In this document: positions 34,025-43,066 of the stretch, piece by piece
Position numbering within the stretch: the stretch's first letter is position 1
Layout of the letters: every line of letters begins with the position of its first letter
Made by a program: the position numbers and the translations under genes
NCBI GenBank assembly: GCA_029448655.1
Contig: JACCLO010000003.1
Span: 372,001 to 436,000 of the forward strand
DNA length: 64,000 bases
Source: Wolfiporia cocos
Taxonomy: Eukaryota; Basidiomycota; Agaricomycetes; Polyporales; Phaeolaceae
Direction: 5' to 3'
Notes under the pieces: generated by a model
The model's input: the letters and a program-made list of their open reading frames with translations, nothing else
What the model was told of the DNA's origin: nothing
Databases searched by the model: none

Positions 34025-34646
34025 TAACACAAGATAACACTTACTTGTTATGATCTTGGGATTGCTGGTTAGGCAAGAGATAAAGCAGATGTTTAAGCAG
34101 GATACGTTGAGTGGTTAACTCGTAGTATGAATGCAATGAATAGAACTGAGGCAATAGCGCTCAGCAAGTCCAGTATATATACATGATAAATAAGACCCCT
34201 AACAGCCTTATTAGATAACACTAATGTCCGTATTCGTATGTACAAGTCCCCAGGTACCTAAGTACTTAGTAATATACGATAAATACATATGCCGATCAAA
34301 ACCGGGATATAGAAAGGCGGCGTAGGCCGCGCGAATGGCGTTTTGCGCTCTTTGTCATTACAAAGACGGGGCGTGACCAAAGCCCGGTCCGCTGACGTTT
34401 ATACGCTGACTGCTTCCGGACGAAATGTCCGATTGGCTGAAACTAGACATGTGACTTGATGGTAACTACTAGTGATAAGATAAGACCGTCGTTACGGGAG
34501 ATAACACGGCCATCATTCGGCACGTATGTAACCGTTAACTTATGAATCAGATAAGCTAGTTATTGGTCTAGAAAGTCGTAGATAATTCGTAGAATTGCCG
34601 GAAAAATAGTAAGAAATATAGGGAAACTAGGAGAATTCTTGTGACA
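34025..34646 (-). repeat. 3' LTR of the Gypsy element
   Basis: On the sense (minus) strand it starts TGTCACAAG and ends CTTGTGTTA, 622 bp. Base-by-base reading against 43067-43688 showed no difference. Confidence 0.95.
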
Positions 34647-34647
34647 T

Positions 34648-34660
34648 TACCCCCCCCTTA
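34648..34660 (-). other. Polypurine tract of the Gypsy element
   Basis: Sense strand CTAAGGGGGGGGTAA lies directly before the 3' LTR, with a run of eight G. Plus-strand DNA synthesis should start here. Confidence 0.85.
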
Positions 34661-34736
34661 GATTTCAACGACCCCGTTGAGAGTAGAAGTTGTGCTAGAG
34701 CCCATTGAAGGGTTAGACTTTACGATTTTTCCACTT

Positions 34737-35606
34737 TTATCGTCCTGTTGACCCAAAACCTTGTGTACCGCGCTTGGTTGGCTTGTTGAACTGCTCGTTG
34801 TAGGGTCCACTTCCATGTAGGTGAGGTCGGATTTCTTTTTCGAACTTCTCCTTGGTCATGGAATCCTTTATTTCGGGCGTGATTGCTACTTCGCAGATTA
34901 GCTGAGCAATTCGGTCGCCTTTCTTTACTTGGTACGGGTCTCCGGTGAGGTTCATCAACATGACAAAGACTTCTCCGCGGTAGTCATGGTCTATTACACC
35001 TGCGAGGACATCGATGCCCTTTTTCGCAAGTCCAGACCTTGGCGCTATCCGACCGTATGTCCCATAAGGAACTTTGATACGAATATCGGTGGGGACCGAA
35101 GCGGATTTCCATGAATTAATTAGGATATCCTGCGCGGCATATAGATCATAGCCGATCGCATCGGTTGTTCCCCTGGTCGGTAGTTTGCCATTGACTCCTA
35201 CTTCGATTTCCAAGTCTTCGTTGAACTCAACATCGGAATGTACCCATTGCCCTGTAAAGGGGTCGCGCTTGTAGTACACTTTCGGTTGTGTGGGATCAAC
35301 ATCGTCTCGATATTGGGGCCAGTCATCGGGCCAGACACATGTGTCCGAGTCCCAATCTGGTGAGTCAGGGTCGAAGACGGCTATGGTCTGCCGTGTTCCG
35401 CCGAGTCTAGTTGATCGGCGAAGGGGTTGATTTGGGTCGGTACTAAGGGCTGAATATTTTGCCTTGTACTCGTCCAATATCTCCTTTGCGTTAGCCAAAT
35501 GCTCCTCGATTTCCCACGTGTCTTCCACAGGTCCGGTGCCTTTCCAATGGATAAGGTATTCCCACCGGCCGCGTCGGTTACGATGGTCGAGAATTGCTTC
35601 CACTTC
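34737..35606 (-). CDS. Chromodomain-dUTPase module downstream of pol
   Basis: Continues the pol frame after one TGA (35607-35609); 289 codons and no ATG before the chromodomain, so it needs stop readthrough or another mechanism. Residues 1-50 form a chromodomain (EYLIHWKGTGPVEDTWE, with the aromatic residues of the Lys-binding cage partly present), which in chromoviruses steers integration to histone-marked chromatin. After a linker, residues 130-288 are a trimeric dUTPase: motif 1 AIGYDLYAA (149-157), motif 2 APRSGLA, motif 3 GVIDHDYRGEV (212-222), motif 4 GDRIAQLI, motif 5 RGTQGFGSTG (278-287). The enzyme hydrolyses dUTP to dUMP and keeps uracil out of the cDNA. Motif 3 keeps the catalytic Asp and Tyr. 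It ends at a TAG or similar stop at 34737. Confidence 0.92.
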   Translation of the reverse strand, partial: EVEAILDHRNRRGRWEYLIHWKGTGPVEDTWEIEEHLANAKEILDEYKAKYSALSTDPNQPLRRSTRLGGTRQTIAVFDPDSPDWDSDTCVWPDDWPQYRDDVDPTQPKVYYKRDPFTGQWVHSDVEFNEDLEIEVGVNGKLPTRGTTDAIGYDLYAAQDILINSWKSASVPTDIRIKVPYGTYGRIAPRSGLAKKGIDVLAGVIDHDYRGEVFVMLMNLTGDPYQVKKGDRIAQLICEVAITPEIKDSMTKEKFEKEIRPHLHGSGPYNEQFNKPTKRGTQGFGSTGR

Positions 35607-38600
35607 TCATTCTTCCGGGTCTTCCATTTCCGTTGGCTTGTCAGCCGCAGGGGGTTGACTTTTCTGACCTTCGATGGTTGATTCCTTGTACATGACCAGT
35701 TTCGAAGCATGGAACACAGGATGATAAGCCCTATATTGTGCGTCCATGTACACCTTGAACGTTACCGGTCCCAATTTTTCCGTTATTCGGAATGGGCCGA
35801 TGTAGCGAGGGGCTAGACTCCTTTCGGTGCCTTGCCAACTCCGCACGTCCACGAGTACTTTGTCTCCTACTTTGAAAGGGACAACTTGCTTCTTTTGGTC
35901 ATAGTACCAGGACCATCTTTCGGCTGCAATTTTCATTGCTGCCTTAGCTTTCTCTTGTGCAGAGAACCGCGTGTTCGCAATTTCTACTAAGTCTTTGTTT
36001 CGACTTGGTTCGAAACTGCTTGGTCCTGCAATTGGATGACGACCTAATTCTACCAGGAACGGAGATTCCTTGGTAGTTTCGCTGGCTGCATTATTGTACG
36101 CAAATTCCGCTGTTGGCAGGAACTCCGACCAGTTATCTTTTTGGTACGTGTTAATGTAGCACCGTAGATACTGTTCGAGTATTTGATTCACTCGTTCGGT
36201 TTGTCCGTCTGCCTGCGGATGGTACGCAGTAGTCATCGACCTTTGAATTCCTAGCAGGGTGCACCATTCGCCAAATAGTTTTGAAGCGAATTGTGTCCCT
36301 CTGTCCGATACTATCTGTTTTGGCAACCCGTGTAAGGGATATACCTTTTGATAGAGTATCGTAGCTAGGTCTTTTGTTGAGAAGGTATTTTCGATTGGGA
36401 AAAACCTTGCTCTTTTGGTCAACCAATCTACTACGACCATGATCGCGTCATGCATTCCCGATGGGGGTAGCTGAGTAATCAGGTCTATTGTCACCACTTC
36501 CCACGGGCCTGACGGCACCGGTAGGGGTTGCAGGGGTCCGTACGGCTTCTGCGGGTGATTCTTCATACGTTGGCATGTGTCACATCCGTCTACGTATTTT
36601 TTGACGTAAACGAACATTCCGGGCCACCAATAGTTGTGGCTTAGCAATTCGTACGTTTTGTAGCGTCCGAAATGCCCAGCTGACTTGTGATCGTGATGAT
36701 ACTCGACCACTTGCCGTCTGATATCCGCTGGTGTAGCTGGAACGTAGACTTTGCCTCTTCGGAGGAGTAACCCTCCTTCGTAGTTCCATTCTGATAGGTC
36801 TTTTTTGAATTCACGAGGGCCGGATGAGAGCAGCTCCTTGTAGTCTTTTGTGACCTTGTCGTCTAGCAACACTTTGCGAATCTCTCGGAGTATCGATTCG
36901 TCTTCCGATTGTGGGGCAGCATGGGAGGTATCAAGAGCCATTGCCATGTACTCTTGCTCGAACCACTCAGGTTTCAGAAGAACCTGATCGTGATTATCGA
37001 GATCCACCCCCTCCTCATGGTCTGGCCGCCTGGACAGAGGATCCGCGGTTAGCATTGTTTTGCCAGGTTTGTGCTTCATTTGGAAGTTGAAGCGTGAGAG
37101 GTACAGTGCCCAACGGGCTTGTCGTCTCGTCAGTTTTTGCGCCGTTTTGAAATAAGTCAGGTTCAGATGATCCGACCATATCTCGAATTTTTCAGGGTGT
37201 CCCTCTAGGTAGTGTCGCCACTCCTCTAGAGCCCTGATGACAGCCAACATTTCCTTGTCGTAGATCTCGTAGTTCCTTTCCGGGGCACTTAGCGACTTGC
37301 TATAGTACGCCACGGGGTGGAATTTTTTATCCGTAGGATCTAACTGAGATAGTACTGCTCCGGTAGCGAAGTCTGACGCATCTGTTTCTACGTGGAAAGG
37401 CTGATCGTGCGACGGAATTCGAAGCACGGGCGCTTTGGTAAATGCTTCCTTTAGGGTCTGGAAGGCATTTTCCTGCTCGGCGTCCCAATGCCAAGCTTCT
37501 GACTTTTTGGTCAGCATGGTGAGTGGTTTGGCTATTTTTGAGAAGCCTTCTATGAATCGCCTGTAGAAATTGGCAAATCCAAGGAAAGCTTGAACCTCTT
37601 TGACCTTAGTAGGTCTAGGCCAGTCCTGAACTCCGGCGTACTTCTTCGGATCCATCATGATGTTACCGTCGGAAATGATCATTCCTAGGTATTCGATGGA
37701 AGATTGTTCGAAAAAGCACTTTTCGGGCTTCGCATACAAGTCCAAGTCCTTCAGGGTTTGGAGAACCCCTTTGGTAAGTCGCCGATGTTCCTCCATGTCA
37801 TTCCCGAAAATCAAGATGTCATCTAAGTAGACAACCACCTTGCCGGTCCGAATGAACGGTGCGAGGATAGAATTCATCATCGCTTGGAACGTTGCAGGGG
37901 CATTGCAGAAACCGAAATACATTACCGCTGCCTCGTATAGTCCACGGTGTGTAATAAACGCCGTCTTCCATTCATCACCTTCCTTGATGCGGACATTGTT
38001 GTATCCCCATCTAAGGTCTATTTTGGTGAAGATGGTCGCATGGGACAATTGATCGATTAGATCATCGATCCGAGGTATCGGATAACGATTTTTTACGGTT
38101 ATTTCGTTTAGCCTCCTGTAATCGACAACCATCCGCAGCCCTCCGTCCTTTTTGTGGACGAAGAAGACTGGGGATGCCATTGGACTTTCGGATGGTCGAA
38201 TGTAACCCTTCCGTAGTTCGGTGTCTATCCACTCATCCAAGCTGTTACGCTCTTGGGGAGACATTTTGTATGGTTTTACTGGGGGAGGAAGCTGCGCATC
38301 TGGTTCAAGCACTATGGCGTGATCCCAGGGCTTCCGTTCCGGCATCCTCTCTGACGCCTTTTGTGAGAACACCGTTGGCCCATACTCTTGGTATTGTTCG
38401 GGCACTAACGATCGCCATTTTTCAATGTCAATCGGTGGTGTGTTTTCCTCACGGTCGTCTGCTTCGTCGAGGTCTTTGTCAAGTACCTCGGCTACCAACT
38501 GTGTCAGCAGGTTCATTTCCTCGTCGTCAAGGGTTGCCACCCAAGCGATCAAAGGATTTTCGGGGTCCTCCTCTTCTAATATGTCCACGGGAGTATCCCA

Positions 38601-39164
38601 AATCGAATTTACTTCGATGATTTCCTTTTCTGGGAGTTCAACTGCTTCCTCCTCAGAAGGGCGGTTACCCTTTTTTCTGGCATAGGGTCGGTCGTGTGTA
38701 CAGCGTGCATATTCCATTTCTCCTTTCCTCCAATCAAAGGTAGGGTTGTGGAGACGCAACCAGTCATAGCCAAGGATTAGGTCTGGTTCTAGGTGCATGA
38801 CCGTCAGACCTATTTTTTCCTTGTGTGTGCCATGTTGCATGAATGCTTTTACTGATTGCGTTAAGCGGCCGGCGACGTTTTCTGTTCCGTCTGCGTTTGT
38901 AACCGTAATAGGAAACGCTAGTTTGTCGGTGACCAGCTTATGTTTATCGACCAATCGTTGTGATATGACCGATATGGTTGCACCGCTGTCGATTAAAGCT
39001 AGAGCCTGCACTTTTTGCCCATATACCCAGAGTGTTACTTCGACACGAAAAGATCGAGCGAAGTCGCGCGCATCGTTGCCAAAAATATGATACATTGACT
39101 CGAATACACTCTTTACAGCGGGTACGGGACTAAAATTACATGGGAGCACAAGTGGGCAGGTCAT
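35607..39164 (-). CDS. pol: Pol polyprotein: protease, reverse transcriptase, RNase H, integrase
   Basis: A start at ATG 39164 overlaps the gag stop (TGATG); 1,185 residues. Numbering here counts the GTG codon one triplet earlier as 1. Retropepsin DSG at 60-62 (ALIDSGATISVIS). RT at about 300-480 with SPVFFVHKKDGGLRM and YLDD at 447-450. RNase H at about 590-700 with the first Asp in ETDASD and YEIYDKEMLAV. Integrase zinc finger H827, H832, C862, C865. Integrase core D895, D955, E991 with the canonical 35-residue spacing between the last two. A GPF segment (RYIGPFRITEKLGPVTF) lies at about 1121-1140. It ends EDPEE then TGA. All catalytic residues seen are intact. Confidence 0.96.
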   Translation of the reverse strand: MTCPLVLPCNFSPVPAVKSVFESMYHIFGNDARDFARSFRVEVTLWVYGQKVQALALIDSGATISVISQRLVDKHKLVTDKLAFPITVTNADGTENVAGRLTQSVKAFMQHGTHKEKIGLTVMHLEPDLILGYDWLRLHNPTFDWRKGEMEYARCTHDRPYARKKGNRPSEEEAVELPEKEIIEVNSIWDTPVDILEEEDPENPLIAWVATLDDEEMNLLTQLVAEVLDKDLDEADDREENTPPIDIEKWRSLVPEQYQEYGPTVFSQKASERMPERKPWDHAIVLEPDAQLPPPVKPYKMSPQERNSLDEWIDTELRKGYIRPSESPMASPVFFVHKKDGGLRMVVDYRRLNEITVKNRYPIPRIDDLIDQLSHATIFTKIDLRWGYNNVRIKEGDEWKTAFITHRGLYEAAVMYFGFCNAPATFQAMMNSILAPFIRTGKVVVYLDDILIFGNDMEEHRRLTKGVLQTLKDLDLYAKPEKCFFEQSSIEYLGMIISDGNIMMDPKKYAGVQDWPRPTKVKEVQAFLGFANFYRRFIEGFSKIAKPLTMLTKKSEAWHWDAEQENAFQTLKEAFTKAPVLRIPSHDQPFHVETDASDFATGAVLSQLDPTDKKFHPVAYYSKSLSAPERNYEIYDKEMLAVIRALEEWRHYLEGHPEKFEIWSDHLNLTYFKTAQKLTRRQARWALYLSRFNFQMKHKPGKTMLTADPLSRRPDHEEGVDLDNHDQVLLKPEWFEQEYMAMALDTSHAAPQSEDESILREIRKVLLDDKVTKDYKELLSSGPREFKKDLSEWNYEGGLLLRRGKVYVPATPADIRRQVVEYHHDHKSAGHFGRYKTYELLSHNYWWPGMFVYVKKYVDGCDTCQRMKNHPQKPYGPLQPLPVPSGPWEVVTIDLITQLPPSGMHDAIMVVVDWLTKRARFFPIENTFSTKDLATILYQKVYPLHGLPKQIVSDRGTQFASKLFGEWCTLLGIQRSMTTAYHPQADGQTERVNQILEQYLRCYINTYQKDNWSEFLPTAEFAYNNAASETTKESPFLVELGRHPIAGPSSFEPSRNKDLVEIANTRFSAQEKAKAAMKIAAERWSWYYDQKKQVVPFKVGDKVLVDVRSWQGTERSLAPRYIGPFRITEKLGPVTFKVYMDAQYRAYHPVFHASKLVMYKESTIEGQKSQPPAADKPTEMEDPEE

Positions 39165-41398
39165 CACATGTGCTCGGTGGGAAAACCCGAGGCAGAGCTT
39201 CCGTAGATGCCCAGGGTGTTTGCGGAGTCGGCTATCCGCTTGCGAAGCCAGGGCAGATGTGTCCTGATGGAGTCGCCCGACGGTGTAGGTGCAGTCGAAG
39301 TCGAACCAGTCGACTGGGACTGGACGGGGCTGGTGCTTTCTGCCGATCGCACCGGGCTCTCGCTTTTCTCCTCATCGCTGATGCGCGTAGTGGGGGCCAG
39401 AGGAACCACCTCTGGTTGTTTCGGAACGTTGGTCCGGATAGTCCCTACGGTGGCTTGGGGGGACTCATCTTCGTCGTCAGTCACCAGTTCCTGGGTGCTG
39501 ACGATTCGGACCTTGTATTTTTTCTTTGGGTCCAATTTCTTCTGGCCCGACTGTTGCGTTCCGCTCGACGAGCCTGTCGGCTTCGTCGTTCCGCTTCCAC
39601 TACTGGCCGGCTTGGCTTCCTTCGGCTTGTTCTTAGGGTTCTCAGGACAGTCGCCCCACTTGTGTTGTCCGGGGTGCTTGCGACAGTCCTTCCCGTAAGA
39701 GCCGGTTTCCTTTGCCTTGCCTTTGCCTTTGTCATCAGCCTTGGCAGGCTTCGACGTAGCTTTGTCGGCGGTCTTGCCAGACCCCGACGACTCCTTCCTC
39801 TTTTCTTCCTCAAAGATCTTGCCTTTGAGCTTGTCCGGGTATTGCCTCTTATAGAGGTCAATGGCCATATCGAGGTATACCTCCCAGTCGGTCGGCATTG
39901 TAAAGCCGGGGACCGATTCCAAGGTAGCGAGGGTCTCTCGCACCTTTTCCGGGAGGATCCGTTTGATGTGACTGAACAACGTTTTGTTGTCAGTCTCGGC
40001 CAGGTGAGCCAGGGTCCTGAGCTTCTGTGCCCAAGAAAAGAAGTCCGATTGGAGCTTCTTTTTCCCTTCGTCCCCGAAGTACCCTTCAATCTCCTTTTCG
40101 GCAATCTCCTTGTCCGTCTTCTTGCCGTACACCTTCTCGATTGTTTCCGCAAACGTTTTCCAGGTGTGCCCCGAGGTTTGTCCGGCGGCGATTTTATCCA
40201 CTACCGGCGACATGTACTGGTAGGCCTCGCCCGTAAGCCGTAGCAGGGCTTGGCGAACCTTGTCCTCCTCGAGTGTCACCTTGGCGTCTGCGAAATACAT
40301 GCCCATTTTTTGGATCCACTCTTTCGACGAGATGGAGTCCTTGGGGCCCGAGAATTTGGGCGGCTGAGTCGGTTTGGTCTGTTGGAAGGTGACCGTTGTG
40401 GCTGCTGCTGACGCGGCTGCCGGTGCGTTTTTTAGAGCGGTTAACTCCGCTTCGAGTTGGTCGATTCTATTAATTAGTGCCGTGACCTGGGCACCGCTGG
40501 GTCCCACGGTTGGGACTGCTGGACGCTTTTGCAGTACTGCGATGTCTTTTTCTATGCGGACGAACCGATTTTCGGAAAGGGTGTCCAATTGTTGCCGCAA
40601 ACTCTCCGCTTCCTCTAGTGCTTCGATTCTATTTTGAAGCACCTGGTTGTGACTCCGGATCTGGTTGGTCTTATTCCAGACCATTTCCATATTCGTGTCT
40701 ACCCGGCTTTTATATGCCGCGAGGTTGCTATAGAGATGGTTCTTGGCTTGGTACAGCGCCTCCCTGTAAGCTTCTTTTCCCACCTGCAGAACTTCGTCTG
40801 CGGCGGCCACTTCTAGAGTGCGCTGCAACCTTCCCATCAATTCATTCTCGCTCCTTTCCGGTTGCGCGACAATTTCCAGGGTTCCCCTTTCATAGGAGGG
40901 GAGGAGATCGGGGAGTGTCCCAAATAGGGGCTCCGTGTTGACTGGCTCCTCCGGCCGTGGAGTCTCGCTTCCTTCGGGGGTGATGACTGCTCGTGCGGGT
41001 GTTTCCGGGTTGAAGAGCCTGGCGGCTCTTGTGCGTGGCGACGCCTCTTCCAACGAGTACCAGTGGACGTCACCGTACAGGACTATGAGGTCCGACAGGG
41101 GGATGGCGGTACAATAGTTGTCCCACCTCCACCACGAGATGTGGTTCCTGGTCGAATCTTCCCCATAGTACTTGATGTACGCCGTGTGGTTCACATTTAG
41201 GAAAGGGCGCACATGCGCCGGAATTGAGTTGAAGGAGGTGACACTCCCCCTAACTCTGATGCCGAATACGACTCGCAAGTAGTCCATCAAGCAGGTTTGC
41301 TCTCCGGGCCACGCGTGCTTGCCGACGGCGGGGCGGTAGGCCGTAGCCACCTTGTGGGTGTTGTACAAAGCGCCTTGGACGATTGTGTAAGACACCAT
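39164..41398 (-). CDS. gag: Gag polyprotein
   Basis: The frame is open further upstream, but the first ATG is at 41398, giving 744 residues; no in-frame ATG exists before it. The N-terminal part (residues about 1-110) is unusual for a Gypsy gag and rich in aromatic residues (ISWWRWDNY). A coiled coil follows at about 180-330 (heptads in LQNRIEALEEAESLRQQL and LINRIDQLEAELTAL). The retrotransposon capsid fold is at about 350-530 (FSGPKDSISSKEWIQKMGMYF, FSWAQKLRTLA). Then come a basic Lys/Ser linker and a non-canonical zinc knuckle (DCRKHPGQHKWGDCPENP). The Ser/Thr/Pro tail reaches the TGATG junction with pol. Confidence 0.88.
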   Translation of the reverse strand: MVSYTIVQGALYNTHKVATAYRPAVGKHAWPGEQTCLMDYLRVVFGIRVRGSVTSFNSIPAHVRPFLNVNHTAYIKYYGEDSTRNHISWWRWDNYCTAIPLSDLIVLYGDVHWYSLEEASPRTRAARLFNPETPARAVITPEGSETPRPEEPVNTEPLFGTLPDLLPSYERGTLEIVAQPERSENELMGRLQRTLEVAAADEVLQVGKEAYREALYQAKNHLYSNLAAYKSRVDTNMEMVWNKTNQIRSHNQVLQNRIEALEEAESLRQQLDTLSENRFVRIEKDIAVLQKRPAVPTVGPSGAQVTALINRIDQLEAELTALKNAPAAASAAATTVTFQQTKPTQPPKFSGPKDSISSKEWIQKMGMYFADAKVTLEEDKVRQALLRLTGEAYQYMSPVVDKIAAGQTSGHTWKTFAETIEKVYGKKTDKEIAEKEIEGYFGDEGKKKLQSDFFSWAQKLRTLAHLAETDNKTLFSHIKRILPEKVRETLATLESVPGFTMPTDWEVYLDMAIDLYKRQYPDKLKGKIFEEEKRKESSGSGKTADKATSKPAKADDKGKGKAKETGSYGKDCRKHPGQHKWGDCPENPKNKPKEAKPASSGSGTTKPTGSSSGTQQSGQKKLDPKKKYKVRIVSTQELVTDDEDESPQATVGTIRTNVPKQPEVVPLAPTTRISDEEKSESPVRSAESTSPVQSQSTGSTSTAPTPSGDSIRTHLPWLRKRIADSANTLGIYGSSASGFPTEHM

Positions 41399-41457
41399 TG
41401 CTGGACAGTATTCGTCAGCTTGAGTTATTTTCTTCCTTAAACGATAATTCAAGAAAA

Positions 41458-41545
41458 AAAATGCCTTTTCAGGACTTAAATGCCTTTTCAGGACTTTTCG
41501 CAATCAATGCCATGCACCAAAAAAAATGCCTTTTCAGGACTTTCT
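41458..41545 (-). repeat. Three copies of a 17-19 bp repeat between ORF1 and gag
   Basis: On the plus strand aaatgccttttcaggactt occurs at 41458, 41479 and 41525, all in the 150 bases between the end of ORF1 and the gag ATG. The sense-strand unit is AAGTCCTGAAAAGGCATTT. Confidence 0.85.
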
Positions 41546-41550
41546 ATCTA

Positions 41551-42366
41551 CTACAACTGGGGTTTGCCGAGGTCGAAGTTAAGACCGCTATGTACTAGGT
41601 GTGTTTTTAAGTACGTAACGTGCTGTTTCACGTCTAGGTCTCCAAAAACGTGCTCCACCCTCCTGAGATATTTTTCAAGGCGGCGGAGATCTTCGTTCTT
41701 CATGGAGTCCTGACGGACCCTTTGCTCCAGGTGTGTGGAGAGATCGTCGAAGTCGGTGATGAGGGTGGTGAATTTTGCTATGATCGGGGCTGTGGTGGTT
41801 GCGTCGGGGACTTTCCATAGCCGGAAAAGGTTCTTGTGGGCGGCGTTCATCTGTTTATCGACGTCTAAGAACCAGTCCCACTTCTTCTCCGTGCAATGGA
41901 CGTCCCTGGGGTTCGGAAGACCCCACTTCTCGACCCACTCGGCCGGCATCCTAAGCTCCTCCACTCTTTCTAGCAGCGACTTCTTTGGGGGCTGGATTCG
42001 CTCCCGAAGACTCCTCACCCTTCTCTCGTCCTCAACCCTCTTCCTGGCTGCCTCGGCGATTAGCTGATCCAGGCTTTGTTTCTGGATCCGAGTCTCGAGC
42101 TTCTCCTTCTGTCGGAGAAGCTTGTTGAGCTTCTTCCGCCTGATGTCGTCGAGGGCGGCTTCATGGTTGACCCTTCGGATCTCCTCCGGGTCAGGGTTCG
42201 GCTTCCTGTAGAAGACGTCTTTGCCCTTTCGGGACTTTCCTCGCTTTGGGGCTGTGACCGCTGAGATGCGGTCTTCGAGCGATTTAGAGGAGGCAATGTG
42301 CCATTCCTCGCGCTCCCCCGTAGCGGCGTTTCTCGGAGTAACCGTGAAACGTGGTGCTTTCGGCAT
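41551..42366 (-). CDS. ORF1 of the Gypsy element, coiled-coil protein of unknown function
   Basis: 271 codons with a proper ATG at 42366, first ORF after the leader. Basic N-terminus (PKRGKSRKGKDVFYRKP), a long charged coiled coil at about residues 70-135 (IRRKKLNKLLRQKEKLETRI, ARKRVEDERRVRSL), then a Trp-containing region (WVEKWGLP, KKWDWFLDVDK) and a helical tail. There is no capsid, zinc-knuckle or enzyme motif. Most Ty3/Gypsy elements have no ORF before gag, so this may be an accessory or a split-off N-terminal gag part. It is free of stops in a young element, which argues that it is used. Confidence 0.75.
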   Translation of the reverse strand: MPKAPRFTVTPRNAATGEREEWHIASSKSLEDRISAVTAPKRGKSRKGKDVFYRKPNPDPEEIRRVNHEAALDDIRRKKLNKLLRQKEKLETRIQKQSLDQLIAEAARKRVEDERRVRSLRERIQPPKKSLLERVEELRMPAEWVEKWGLPNPRDVHCTEKKWDWFLDVDKQMNAAHKNLFRLWKVPDATTTAPIIAKFTTLITDFDDLSTHLEQRVRQDSMKNEDLRRLEKYLRRVEHVFGDLDVKQHVTYLKTHLVHSGLNFDLGKPQL

Positions 42367-43053
42367 GACTACGTAAGAGAAGTTTTAAGTATGCTATTCT
42401 AGTGGAAATCACGCGGTCTTCTGTCGGGGCTTATCGTCGCTTCTTGAGGTGTCGTGCGCTTATCCTCCGGCGTCAATGGGCGCTCCGCCCTCGACCGGAG
42501 TTAGTGTCGGCGACTGGATTGCGTCTCTCTCACGCTACCAGGTGGGGGATACAGCAGGTCGTCTTCCCTTGACGCCTGGGAATGCAGGATTTGGGGTATT
42601 ACACCCCGCATGTGCCCACGCCTCACTCCAGTTAGGTGGCTGCCAGTGTTTAAACCAAACCCATGCCCTGAGGGACTTAGAGGGCGCCAAGGCCAGAACT
42701 CTATCGTTCTGAAGCCGTATCGGCAGCGGTTCTAGGCAGGGCAACTCGTGCCCACCATCCCAACTCTAAATAGAGTGGCCCCTGTACGCCTGGGGATAGG
42801 CTAGAAGGTTATCTCCGGTCCGGTCAAGAGGTTACACCGTTGCCATCGATTCCCAACATATGGGGAAAGGCTTGGCAGCCAGTCCCCGGTTCCGCTTAAG
42901 CCTACGGTCCGGCTATTTGCCCGAAGGCGGTGATCCCCCAGAGCCCACTAAGGATACCCCGCTGCCTGGCGGCGAGCGGGGGTGCGCAGACGGCGACGAA
43001 AACCCCTAAGAAGAAAAAATCCCAGACCCTCAAAGAGGGCGGGGGCGAAAGCG
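42367..43053 (-). other. Leader (5' untranslated region) of the Gypsy element
   Basis: About 690 bases between the primer site and the ORF1 ATG. Contains no long ORF on the sense strand; a packaging signal would be expected here but cannot be recognised by eye. Confidence 0.6.
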
Positions 43054-43066
43054 AGTTCTATTCATA
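43054..43066 (-). promoter_or_regulatory. Self-priming primer binding site of the Gypsy element
   Basis: Right after the 5' LTR the sense strand reads T then ATGAATAGAACT (43065-43054). This does not begin with TGG, so it is no ordinary tRNA site. It is the exact complement of AGTTCTATTCAT (43189-43178), inside the LTR about 34 bases after TATATATA, where the RNA should begin. Self-priming from the RNA 5' end is established for Tf1. Confidence 0.85.

Noticed and set aside
37840..38685. Plus-strand ORFs opposite pol
   Set aside because: Antisense shadows of the reverse-transcriptase and protease-spacer coding region.
39140..40243. 367-codon plus-strand ORF opposite gag
   Set aside because: It is the antisense shadow of an intact gag frame in a GC-richer region; no motif and no start context.
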